35,842 nucleotides of DNA from a virus. Positions 26,734 to 34,423 of the stretch are shown here, one piece after another; the stretch's first letter is position 1, and each line of letters opens with the position of its first letter. The notes beneath the pieces are model-generated. The model was not told where the DNA came from. It saw only the letters and a program-made list of their open reading frames with translations, and searched no databases. The stretch covers positions 1-35,842 of the IMG/VR virus record IMGVR_UViG_3300035698_008128; one strand, given 5' to 3'. A program made the translations under genes and the position numbers.

Positions 26734-27435
26734 CTATTTCTTCTTAGACTTTTTGCCAATCTTACCTTCACTTACCAACCTTGAAGTTAACCATCTCTGG
26801 GTCTTCAACAGTTTGATAAGCATCTCACCTTCATCATAAACGTCTTTAAGGGCATCGTGAGCATTTTCCTCGCTTAGCCCTAACACTTTTCTCATCGTAT
26901 CCATCTTGTAGTTGGCAGGCTCCTTCTGGTCTTCGAACCACCACCATACGTGTCTCAACATATCAATGCGGTCTCTAGGATGGAAAATCTTCATTGTCCC
27001 ATCCTTCTCCACATCACCATATTGAAGGGCCAACCTCTTCGAGATAGTATCGTCAAAGTCCTCAATGTTATAGCCAGCCCTGATAGGGGCACTATACTTA
27101 GTCTGCCTGGCCTGCTTAGTGTGATACTGGGAGAGCCACTGAACAAACTTTCTCCAGACGCTTTCCTGGTCAGGGGCCGCCTTCCACCTTTCCAACACTT
27201 CGTCCACACTACATTTTTGTATCATGGAGTGCCACTCAATAGTACTCTGATTCCTCTTAAGGTAGTCGGCATCATCAATGTCGATGGGCCTCATATCAGA
27301 GTTAAATTCCGCTCCCACTACAAACTCTAGCTTTCTAGGGTCTATAATGACAGCAGCCAACTGTACTGGATTACAGGAGTTGGGGTTAATACCGTCCGTC
27401 TCCCAGTCATATACGCAAATCTTATTGAAATTCAT
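26734..27435 (-). CDS. DnaQ-like 3'-5' proofreading exonuclease (DEDDh)
   Basis: 233 residues. Exonuclease motifs: D10/E12 in VYDWETDG (ExoI), D126 or nearby acid in GYNIEDFDD (ExoII), H193 and D198 in NAHDALKDV (ExoIII), the DEDDh set. A basic tail (KIGKKSKKK) ends the chain. It is placed between the two halves of polymerase III alpha and overlaps GroES by one base, so it is probably the editing (epsilon-like) subunit of this polymerase. The domain is longer than minimal DnaQ because of an insertion at about 45-105. Confidence 0.9.
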   Translation of the reverse strand: MNFNKICVYDWETDGINPNSCNPVQLAAVIIDPRKLEFVVGAEFNSDMRPIDIDDADYLKRNQSTIEWHSMIQKCSVDEVLERWKAAPDQESVWRKFVQWLSQYHTKQARQTKYSAPIRAGYNIEDFDDTISKRLALQYGDVEKDGTMKIFHPRDRIDMLRHVWWWFEDQKEPANYKMDTMRKVLGLSEENAHDALKDVYDEGEMLIKLLKTQRWLTSRLVSEGKIGKKSKKK

Positions 27436-27689
27436 TATAGTACGGCAATCAGGTTAGAGACCTTAAGGACAAAATATTCTTTGTCTTCGTGAACGAAGGA
27501 GTCTCCGTCGAAGGGATTGAAGACTACAGTTTTATCTAGTAGATGTAGGTCCGCATCTGGCCCTACCGACATAATCGTGCCTCTATCAGGACTTTCCTTG
27601 TTTGGGATATAGAGTCCACCTTCTGACAGCTTCTCTTCTTCGATGATGGGTAGGATAAGTACCTTATCATATAGTACGCTAGGCGTCAT
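27435..27689 (-). CDS. groES: GroES-like co-chaperonin
   Basis: 84 residues. Cpn10 pattern: LYDKVLILPIIEEEKLSEGG (first strand, then the mobile loop start), LYIPNKESPDRGTIMSVGPD, LLDKTVVFNPFDGDSF and a C-terminal strand VLKVSNLIAVL. It would cap the host GroEL, as phage T4 gp31 does, to fold phage proteins. The start at 27689 is preceded by AAGGAG 6 bases away; upstream in-frame ATGs lie inside the previous gene. The overlap with that gene is 11 bases. It lies between the two polymerase halves. Confidence 0.9.
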   Translation of the reverse strand: MTPSVLYDKVLILPIIEEEKLSEGGLYIPNKESPDRGTIMSVGPDADLHLLDKTVVFNPFDGDSFVHEDKEYFVLKVSNLIAVL

Positions 27690-28062
27690 AATAGTCTCCT
27701 TGGTCTTCATCTTCACTCTCATCCTTAATTAGTCTAGCCCCTTGAATAGGGGGACTTATAGGCTTAGTCAAAATTTCGTCATCGTTCGATAGTCTGTCTG
27801 AGTCTCCCAAATCAAACTCATTACTATGGCCAGGCGGAGCTATTCCAGAGCATGGCATAACATTGGAACTATACTTATTATCCTCCCCTTTAAGATAGGA
27901 TTGAACTTCTACAGACCTCTCAAAGAAGGTTTCAGCCCCACTCTTCACAGCCTTAGCATTTATCTGGGGGCCCCACCGACGATGTATATTCTTAATCCTT
28001 GTATATAGTACATCACAATGCGAGAACATACCATCAATCATTATGTCTTCAAATATGGTCAT
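27679..28062 (-). CDS. Unknown small protein with acidic tail, 127 aa
   Basis: Not recognised. The first ~60 residues look folded and helical (TRIKNIHRRWGPQINAKAV, then ETFFERSVEVQSYL). The rest is low-complexity, rich in Asp/Ser/Glu/Pro and ending ESEDEDQGDYYDA, probably disordered. It begins one base after the stop of the polymerase N-half and overlaps groES by 11 bases. Reality is supported by packing and by the GGAG ahead of the ATG. Position suggests a replisome accessory, but there is no direct evidence. Confidence 0.7.
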   Translation of the reverse strand: MTIFEDIMIDGMFSHCDVLYTRIKNIHRRWGPQINAKAVKSGAETFFERSVEVQSYLKGEDNKYSSNVMPCSGIAPPGHSNEFDLGDSDRLSNDDEILTKPISPPIQGARLIKDESEDEDQGDYYDA

Positions 28063-28063
28063 C

Positions 28064-29965
28064 TTATTCTCCGTTAATTAATCTACCTTGTAAAATATCA
28101 CAAACGCCCATTACTTTATCTAAAAAATTTACGCCTAATAAATCAAACTTGGCCATACCTATACTTTCCAAGTCCGACATTTCTAATCCAGCAATCATAT
28201 TCTTAGACTTAGTATCCAACACCATAGGACACATCCCATTTAATGGAGATGGGGATATAATAATACCAGCAGCATGTTTGGATTGGGCAGCCTTTACCCC
28301 CTCTAACCTCATAGCTTGGGCGAACCTGGCAGCAAACGTCCCCTCTAAAGTTCCATCGTCCTTTAATGTCACCCACTCCTGAAATTTATCAGCCCTATTT
28401 TCCAAGGCCCATCTTAGAATGGAAGATTCCCCGGTGGCCTCCTTCATAGTCTGAAGCTCACCAGAAATTTTAGACTCTTCAGGAATATGCTCCGTCATCA
28501 AGTTCATAATCTCAAAGGGAACTCCACCATGAGCCCTCAACACATTCTTTAGGGCTGCACTACCTTTCATTGTCTGGAAAGTAATCATCTGGGAGACTTT
28601 ATCTCGCCCATACTTCTCCTTAATATATTCAATGATAGCCTCCCTTTTCATGGTAGGAATATCAATATCAATATCAGGCAAGGACACTCTATCCTTAGTA
28701 TTTCTACCGGCGTTATAAAATCTCTCAAACCACAACTTATATTTGACGGAATCAATCTTAGTGATGTCAGTCAGGTAAGACACCAGGCAACCAGCCGCAC
28801 TACCACGACCAGGCCCTACTAACCAGCCATTGCCCGTACAATACTTTACAATATCTTGAACAATAAGGAAGTAACCTGATAGGCCAGCGTCAGCAAACAC
28901 CTTCAACTCATGGTCAGCCTGAGCCCCATATAGGGCCTTATCTAGTCCCTTAGCTGCCACCTTCTTCTTAAGGCCCTCCCTACATAATTTTCTAAGATAG
29001 TCATCAGCACTAAGGCCATCGGGGCAATCAAAGTTGGGCAACATAGGATTGCGAGTAATGTCGTAAGATTCACAGGCAGCCGCCACCCTATTAGTATTGT
29101 CTAATTCTTCCTCCGTATAGCCATACTCTATCATCTCTTGATAGGAGGGAATGTGGAAGTTGTCCGACTTAAAAAAGGTGGATAGGTCCCTATTGCTCTC
29201 ACGAGCCTCTGAGAGCGTCGTATGGAGGTTCGAGCAGAGAAGAATCCTCTGGTCAGGGGCATCCTCTTTAGACGGGTAGTGGGCGTCTGGGGTAGCTATA
29301 CAGGGGATTCCTGTCAGCTTACTAATTTCCCTTATCCTGTCGGCCACTATAAGTTGAGCGGGCGTCTGCCTACCATTAAACCTCTGTACTTCTAAGAAGA
29401 AATTATCCTTCCCAAAGGTATCCCTCATCCATAGGGCCATCTTCTCAGCCCTTCTCTTCCAATCCGCCCTCACCTTGTCGCCCTCCAAGATTGAATCGGC
29501 GACATGGCTGCCAAGCTGACCACTAAAGACTATTACATTTTCATCTGCCAGACTTCCTATCTCTTCCAAAGAAAGTCGAGGCTTTTCATAAAAATTTTCA
29601 GGGGCGTTTGATACACTGGTAATCTGAATAAGTTTCTTCCACCCCTTTTGATTCTTAGAGAGCATCGGCAACTGTCTCAATACCTTATTGGCGGGCTCTT
29701 GAATAGAGGCACTCTCAACGCACACATGTAGTTCACAACCTAGAATGGGCTTTTTAGGGCGTTTGACAGGTTGCCCATCAACCTCAACCTCAAAGCCGTT
29801 AAGAGCATTACTAATAGATACGCTACCAGCTATGTTGCCATGGTCCATTATAGCACAGGAGTCCATTTCTAGTTCGTCAATTCGGGCAGCTATATCTTTT
29901 GGTTGTGATAGTCCCTGTAAAAGAGAATAGTGGGAGCGAACCTTAAGGGGAACGTAGTTTTTCAT
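28064..29965 (-). CDS. dnaE: DNA polymerase III alpha, N-terminal half (PHP and palm)
   Basis: 633 residues. PHP domain at the start: VRSHYSLLQG (about 9-18), AIMDHGNIAG (38-47), ATPDAHYPSKEDA (224-236); one His of the first motif is replaced, as in partly degenerate PHP domains. Palm: GPGRGSAAGCLVSYLTDIT (384-402), the acidic cluster LPDIDID (431-435), and the third catalytic Asp D608 in AKFDLLGV. The chain stops 25 residues after D608, right where the fingers domain should follow. Fingers and the rest are in the gene at 23853-26729, with three genes between. All catalytic Asps are therefore here and all fingers there. It starts directly after the MazG stop. Confidence 0.93.
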   Translation of the reverse strand: MKNYVPLKVRSHYSLLQGLSQPKDIAARIDELEMDSCAIMDHGNIAGSVSISNALNGFEVEVDGQPVKRPKKPILGCELHVCVESASIQEPANKVLRQLPMLSKNQKGWKKLIQITSVSNAPENFYEKPRLSLEEIGSLADENVIVFSGQLGSHVADSILEGDKVRADWKRRAEKMALWMRDTFGKDNFFLEVQRFNGRQTPAQLIVADRIREISKLTGIPCIATPDAHYPSKEDAPDQRILLCSNLHTTLSEARESNRDLSTFFKSDNFHIPSYQEMIEYGYTEEELDNTNRVAAACESYDITRNPMLPNFDCPDGLSADDYLRKLCREGLKKKVAAKGLDKALYGAQADHELKVFADAGLSGYFLIVQDIVKYCTGNGWLVGPGRGSAAGCLVSYLTDITKIDSVKYKLWFERFYNAGRNTKDRVSLPDIDIDIPTMKREAIIEYIKEKYGRDKVSQMITFQTMKGSAALKNVLRAHGGVPFEIMNLMTEHIPEESKISGELQTMKEATGESSILRWALENRADKFQEWVTLKDDGTLEGTFAARFAQAMRLEGVKAAQSKHAAGIIISPSPLNGMCPMVLDTKSKNMIAGLEMSDLESIGMAKFDLLGVNFLDKVMGVCDILQGRLINGE

Positions 29966-30295
29966 TTATTCATTTCTAATTTGCCAAGGATAACCAAGTC
30001 TCACCGATGCCTCATTAAACTTGTCTACTGATACTTCAGCCAAGTCAACCTCTAGATGAGTGGCCAACAAACAAAGGTAGGACATAATATCTCCCATCTC
30101 TTTTGTGGCCTCAACCATAAATTCCCCTTTGGTCAAAGACCCTCTATTAAATTTCTTCTGCCAGTTCGCCAGCTCCCCTATTTCACCAGTCAGGGCCGTC
30201 AACCACTGGTCTGTCGTCCAGTCAAGACATTGAGGGTATTGGCGTTCGGTTCTACAACGACACTCTTCTTGAAATCTCTCAATCGTAATACTCAT
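29966..30295 (-). CDS. mazG: MazG-like nucleotide pyrophosphohydrolase
   Basis: 109 residues, single-domain MazG. Metal-binding set: E38 and E41 in TGEIGELANWQKK, then E66 and D69 in EATKEMGDIMSYL. The all-alpha fold and length are typical for phage MazG. It hydrolyses NTP or dNTP (or ppGpp-like) to monophosphates and pyrophosphate, tuning nucleotide pools. It sits between the nuclease and the polymerase N-half with 5 and 0 bases of spacing. Confidence 0.9.
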   Translation of the reverse strand: MSITIERFQEECRCRTERQYPQCLDWTTDQWLTALTGEIGELANWQKKFNRGSLTKGEFMVEATKEMGDIMSYLCLLATHLEVDLAEVSVDKFNEASVRLGYPWQIRNE

Positions 30296-30300
30296 TTAGG

Positions 30301-32127
30301 TTATTCCTTATTTGTATCCTCATCAACACTACCAGGGGCATGATAATGTCCAATAGTATGACCGGGAGCACTCATGTTTTTGATGACTGAATCCATACCT
30401 CTATGCTTTAACACATAGTCTACCTGTTCACACTTAGTCAGGCACTCGCCCTTCTTAGCTATGTGTCCAGTTCGCTTGGCTATAATAGGCAGCACATCAG
30501 TATTTTCAAATGTACTCTTGCCCTGGCTACAGAACTTGGTACACTTCCATGACTTCTTCTTATCTGGATGATTGGTCTTCTGGATTAACTCAAACTTCTT
30601 CCTTAGCATTTTTTCAGTTGCAATCAAATCTTCGGGTCCAAAGCATATGGTGAAAGGGCCCCCATCATTAATGTAGTAGATGGTAGCCATAATATTTTTA
30701 ACTTCTGGCCATAACCTATGAACTGCATAATAGTACATGCGAAGTTGAGGGTCTTTTTGCAGAGCCTTATGGTCCTTCACCTCTCCTGTAGCCCAGTTTA
30801 ATCTCTTTCCTGTGTTATGAGTAGGTATCAGGTGTTTGGTGCAAAGATAGGTGCTGGATGGACTATCAACCATAATACATTGGGTCTGTTGAGATTCTAC
30901 CTCTTCTATCTTGGTGACCATTCTCCTCATATGAATCTTATTAGGAGCTTTTACTTTTAAGTTATCGGGATGCCTACAAGATACGCTATTCTTGAGTAAG
31001 ATAGATTTATGTCCCAGAGACAACAATAGTTCATGGACACTATTCAAGAAATCCTGACCAGTATCTGATTGTACCAAAAAGGATAGACGCTTTTTAGGGC
31101 CCATCTTATGCCCACCAGTTTCCATTAGACCTTTAAGCACATCCAGTCTTTGTTTATGAGACCCTCTGAAATACATACTTGGAATAGGCAACTTAGTATT
31201 GTAGGCTATTTCCCCAGCCATATATGGAGGTATGGTAAATTCTTTATGTTCGCAATTCAACGGTTTTGCTATAGCAATCCTATCTTTCAACCTTAAATAT
31301 TTTATGGGGACCACTAATCCGTCTGTTAATTTCCATAAATGTTCATCATCGCAAACAACCGTAGTAAAATCATCAAAGGTAATCTTATAACAGGGCTTTA
31401 GTTTGACCTGAGATTTCCCTATAACCTTAGTCGGCTGACCATCATCATCAAATACCAAATCTCCCTCTTGAAGTTCGCCCATAGTAGACCAGCCAGACGG
31501 AGTAGGAATTGGAGCGTCGATAGGAAGGCCCTTCCAATCTAATATCTCCAAGGTATCCTCGTCTATCCTATTCACCTGGTCAATAGTACCTTTAAGAGAA
31601 AGGAATCCCTCCAGCCCATTCCCATAATCGTAGTGGGCCCAAGGCTCCTCAATCTCGAAGTCGAAGCTGGCTTCCGCCCTCACAATATCCTTCTTTCGAG
31701 GGTCGAACTCTCCCCCGTTGAGGTCTAAGGCTTTTAGTACCCAGGCATGACAATCTTTGTAGTCCTTAGGCTTCCACTTGTGGTGTGTCTTACGAGAAGT
31801 ATACCAGTCATACACCTTACGAATAATGTCGTCTACCTGCCCATCATCCAGAATGGTATCGTCTTGGATTTCCCACTCCATACCCATATCTTCTTCTACG
31901 ACAGTAAAAATACCGTTCTGATGGGCGACCTTAGCGTTAGCCAAGATTTCCAAAACCTTATGAACAATAGTCCCCTTGTCAGCGGCTAGCCCAGAAGCAC
32001 CCCTCCATCCCAACGTATATTCAATGAACCAGGACATAGGACACATATCATGGCCATTATAACTACTACTTCTAAAATAGGTTATCGGACACTTATGCTG
32101 TGCGCCCTCTTCATTTTCGAGTTCCAT
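30301..32127 (-). CDS. RecB/Cas4-type PD-(D/E)XK nuclease interrupted by an intein
   Basis: 608 residues before splicing, about 369 after. The RecB-type motifs are all present: H56 (GTIVHKVLE), D183 (KGTIDQV), D197 and K199 (EILDWK), then after the intein TGK and Q461/Y465 (PQLRMYYYA). C29 near the start and C529/C533 and C562/C566 near the end may hold an iron-sulphur cluster, as in AddB/Cas4 nucleases. It probably degrades or resects DNA in recombination or host takeover. The intein (residues 200-438) splits the catalytic DWKTG motif, so the enzyme would be inactive until splicing. The gene is packed between dNMP kinase and MazG. Confidence 0.9.
   Translation of the reverse strand: MELENEEGAQHKCPITYFRSSSYNGHDMCPMSWFIEYTLGWRGASGLAADKGTIVHKVLEILANAKVAHQNGIFTVVEEDMGMEWEIQDDTILDDGQVDDIIRKVYDWYTSRKTHHKWKPKDYKDCHAWVLKALDLNGGEFDPRKKDIVRAEASFDFEIEEPWAHYDYGNGLEGFLSLKGTIDQVNRIDEDTLEILDWKGLPIDAPIPTPSGWSTMGELQEGDLVFDDDGQPTKVIGKSQVKLKPCYKITFDDFTTVVCDDEHLWKLTDGLVVPIKYLRLKDRIAIAKPLNCEHKEFTIPPYMAGEIAYNTKLPIPSMYFRGSHKQRLDVLKGLMETGGHKMGPKKRLSFLVQSDTGQDFLNSVHELLLSLGHKSILLKNSVSCRHPDNLKVKAPNKIHMRRMVTKIEEVESQQTQCIMVDSPSSTYLCTKHLIPTHNTGKRLNWATGEVKDHKALQKDPQLRMYYYAVHRLWPEVKNIMATIYYINDGGPFTICFGPEDLIATEKMLRKKFELIQKTNHPDKKKSWKCTKFCSQGKSTFENTDVLPIIAKRTGHIAKKGECLTKCEQVDYVLKHRGMDSVIKNMSAPGHTIGHYHAPGSVDEDTNKE
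30814..31530 (-). mobile_element. Class 3 (WCT) intein with decayed homing endonuclease
   Basis: 239 residues from G200 to N438 of the nuclease. There is no Cys/Ser at position 1 (it is Gly). The class 3 triad is present: W66 in DDEHLWKL (block B), C218 in QCIMVDSPSS (block F) and Thr as the first C-extein residue after IPTHN. Block A reads IDAPIPTPSGWSTMGELQEG. Between B and F only one LAGLIDADG-like helix is left, VLKGLMETGGHK (131-142), with the key Asp changed to Gly, and the first motif is missing; this looks like a shrinking endonuclease. Boundaries checked at codon level. Confidence 0.88.
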
Positions 32128-32131
32128 AGTT

Positions 32132-32893
32132 TTATTTCGTATCTTTTAGGTTTAGAACGGGATAGCCCCACTCCTTTAATGTATCATAGACGGCTCCGTT
32201 CTGCTCTCCAATGCTCATATCCTGATTGTCGATAATACAGTCAAAATTCCCATAATTATCAAGGGCCGTTTCGCTCTCATGAGTATCAACATCGGTGACC
32301 TTCCTGGTAAACCGAATGACCTTACCTCCAGCGGCCCTCACAGCATCTGCCTCATCAGGGAAGCGACAGTCAGCAATTACGGCGAACTCAGAATTCTCGT
32401 CCAAAATCCTATTGATGGTTCCTTGGGCCCACACCTTACTATACATTTTGCGGAAGACCTCAGTACCCACAAACTGCATTACTTCTCGGCCAGTCATTGG
32501 GCCTAGTTTATGAATGACGCCCGGCATGTCTTCCCACCGCAGGTGTGTTCCACTATTCTTTTCTGCATCACTCCCATAGACTTGTTGATGAGATAGGCCC
32601 AGTAACTCAATACAAACCGTTCTTTTTAAGATGTCGGCAAAACTGTAAATTTTATAATAAGGATAGATGTTATCGTCCATAAACCGTTGAACAGCAGGTA
32701 CATTGCTCTCATAGTCAAGGATTCCTTCGTGTTCTTTGTCGCCCCACAAATCATAGATTTTCAACTGACCTTTTGAGGTCATCTCAATACCATGAGTAAT
32801 CTCCAACTCTATCATTTTGAGTCCCAGAAAGAAACGGGCGGATGTCGTTTTTCCAGACTGCTTTTTTCCGGCAATAGCTAAAATCTTAACCAT
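32132..32893 (-). CDS. Deoxynucleoside monophosphate kinase
   Basis: 253 residues. Walker A GKKQSGKTT (9-17), YSFADILKRTVC (about 83-94, the LID/NMP region of T4-type dNMP kinases), TGREVMQFVGTEVFRKMY and ADCRFPDEADAVRAAGGKVIRF (about 175-196), a set seen in phage dNMP kinases related to T4 gp1. It phosphorylates dNMPs to dNDPs for phage DNA synthesis. It overlaps the receiver-like gene by 8 bases. Confidence 0.9.
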   Translation of the reverse strand: MVKILAIAGKKQSGKTTSARFFLGLKMIELEITHGIEMTSKGQLKIYDLWGDKEHEGILDYESNVPAVQRFMDDNIYPYYKIYSFADILKRTVCIELLGLSHQQVYGSDAEKNSGTHLRWEDMPGVIHKLGPMTGREVMQFVGTEVFRKMYSKVWAQGTINRILDENSEFAVIADCRFPDEADAVRAAGGKVIRFTRKVTDVDTHESETALDNYGNFDCIIDNQDMSIGEQNGAVYDTLKEWGYPVLNLKDTK

Positions 32894-33230
32894 TAATCTT
32901 CTCCATATTCTCTATCATAATCTTATAGGGCAGGTAGGTCGCCGTATATTGTAGTTTAGTAAGTTCTTTACAGGTTTGAGTACCTAACACCCCGTCGTGG
33001 TGATGAACCACCACATTCCTAATTTGAGGTTCGTTCTCTCTGAGCCAATCCAGGAGGGTTGCCCCATTAAAAGAGACGTAATCGTAACCCAGGAATAGGA
33101 TATTCCAAACCTCCTCCTTCTGTATAGTCTCTACGCACTGATGGTAGGTAGAGGCAATCTTACACCCAGGGATTTTTTTCTTGATTGCTTGCTGCCTATC
33201 TTTATCGCCGTCAAAAAATAGTACGTTCAT
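32886..33230 (-). CDS. Receiver-like domain protein (cREC-type), 114 aa
   Basis: Single domain with a flavodoxin/receiver-like pattern: MNVLFFDGDKDR with acidic D7/D9, a helix, TIQKEEVWNILFLGYDYV at the position of the phospho-acceptor strand, and NVVVHHHDGVLGTQTCKEL near residue 72-90, a His-rich loop like that of cREC domains (predicted cyclic-phosphate processing receivers). The usual LDHD-type acceptor is GYD here, so phosphorelay is doubtful. ATGA overlap with primase. Biochemical role unknown. Confidence 0.6.
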   Translation of the reverse strand: MNVLFFDGDKDRQQAIKKKIPGCKIASTYHQCVETIQKEEVWNILFLGYDYVSFNGATLLDWLRENEPQIRNVVVHHHDGVLGTQTCKELTKLQYTATYLPYKIMIENMEKING

Positions 33231-34423
33231 ACTAAATAAGCTCTTTCAATTCGTGGAATCAGATGTTGTTGTAATGTGTCTACGGAAGAATCTCCGATGT
33301 CTCCCTCAAACTTTATTGCTTCTACATTGTAGAGGTGAGATAGCTCATCAATAATAGAAGATGTTCCTAGTTGACCAGCCTTATCATTATCTAATGCCAC
33401 TAATACATTCATTACTCCACAAGAATTTAAAATGTCCGCCTGTCCATCTGTTAGAGATGTCCCAAAAAGACCTAAGGATACTTTGACTCCAGCCTCTTCT
33501 AGCCTCCACACGTTGCCGGGGCTCTCAACTAGAACCACACACTTAGTTCTCTTGATGTGTTCTTTGGCGTACCAGAAATTGTAGAGCCAGTTCTCTGCTG
33601 AAAATCCATAGCTGTGTTTCCATTTAGAGTATCGCCAAGCATCGTCTGGAAGAGGGCACATATTAGAGGGACTATGGTAAACTTTGCAATCTTCACACTT
33701 CTCAAAAATACTTCTTCCAGTGCAGCCGACCATGAACGAGTGGGAGTCGTCATAGATGGGGGCAACGCACCGCATATACATGCTCTTTTTAGGATTCGTG
33801 CAGAAAGAAATGTCATAGTGGTTTAGGGTAGACTCTTTAAAGCCCCTGTCAAGAAAGTAGGTGGGCTTTTGGAGTTTATTGCGAACGGCATCTCTGGGGA
33901 CCTTGGCTCCCATGTGGGGCGACCTACTATAATAGCGGAGGGCATGGTCGGCAGCCCTATTCTTTTCTATATTCAGTACGTCTACAGTGAGGTTTTCATA
34001 TTTTTGCCCAAGGAAGTTGAGTAGGAAGTGGACAGTATCTTTAAAGGGATAGAGCCTATCTCCTTTCTCTGTCCACCCACATTCAGAGCGACTTAGGACA
34101 CCTCTGACAAACCCTAGTATTGTGGGGTTAAACACCCTCTCGCATTGGTGCGAGCGACACTTCCAGTTTCCACTAATGGTGTGTCCAGTATGGAAGATGT
34201 TTAGGGCATTGCTCCTATCTCCCTCATGGATAGGGCAGGGGCCGACGAACATTCTCCTTTCCCTATGGATATCTTTGAGGCCCAGGGCAGTAATAAGGTC
34301 GGGCAATCTATCGGAGACCTGCTGGCTAATAACGGAGAGCTTCTCTTGCGAGAAATTAGTCGAAGGGGATGTCGGCTCCGTCTTCATATTCGTCTTCGTC
34401 TTCATCATTGATGTACCCTTCAT
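33227..34423 (-). CDS. dnaG: DnaG-like primase (zinc finger + Toprim)
   Basis: 398 residues from the first ATG; ATGs at 34408 and 34387 are alternatives, and 34408 has AAGGG 7 bases away. Zinc finger of CHC2 type: C63, H66, C89, C94 (GPCPIHEGD...WKCRSHQC). A second cysteine group, C234, C243, C246, C256, lies before the Toprim domain. Toprim: E300 in VLVESPGN, D345/D347 in VALDNDKAG. It synthesises RNA primers at the fork. The 5' end overlaps the helicase gene by up to 68 bases, and the two proteins probably act together. Confidence 0.9.
   Translation of the reverse strand: MKGTSMMKTKTNMKTEPTSPSTNFSQEKLSVISQQVSDRLPDLITALGLKDIHRERRMFVGPCPIHEGDRSNALNIFHTGHTISGNWKCRSHQCERVFNPTILGFVRGVLSRSECGWTEKGDRLYPFKDTVHFLLNFLGQKYENLTVDVLNIEKNRAADHALRYYSRSPHMGAKVPRDAVRNKLQKPTYFLDRGFKESTLNHYDISFCTNPKKSMYMRCVAPIYDDSHSFMVGCTGRSIFEKCEDCKVYHSPSNMCPLPDDAWRYSKWKHSYGFSAENWLYNFWYAKEHIKRTKCVVLVESPGNVWRLEEAGVKVSLGLFGTSLTDGQADILNSCGVMNVLVALDNDKAGQLGTSSIIDELSHLYNVEAIKFEGDIGDSSVDTLQQHLIPRIERAYLV

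Noticed and set aside
26729-28064. Split-intein or frameshift explanation of the polymerase break
   Set aside because: The N-half ends LQGRLINGE and the C-half begins MFYQFKNCLC with no intein blocks A/B or F/G at the junction, and three complete genes lie between, so neither trans-splicing nor a simple frameshift fits.
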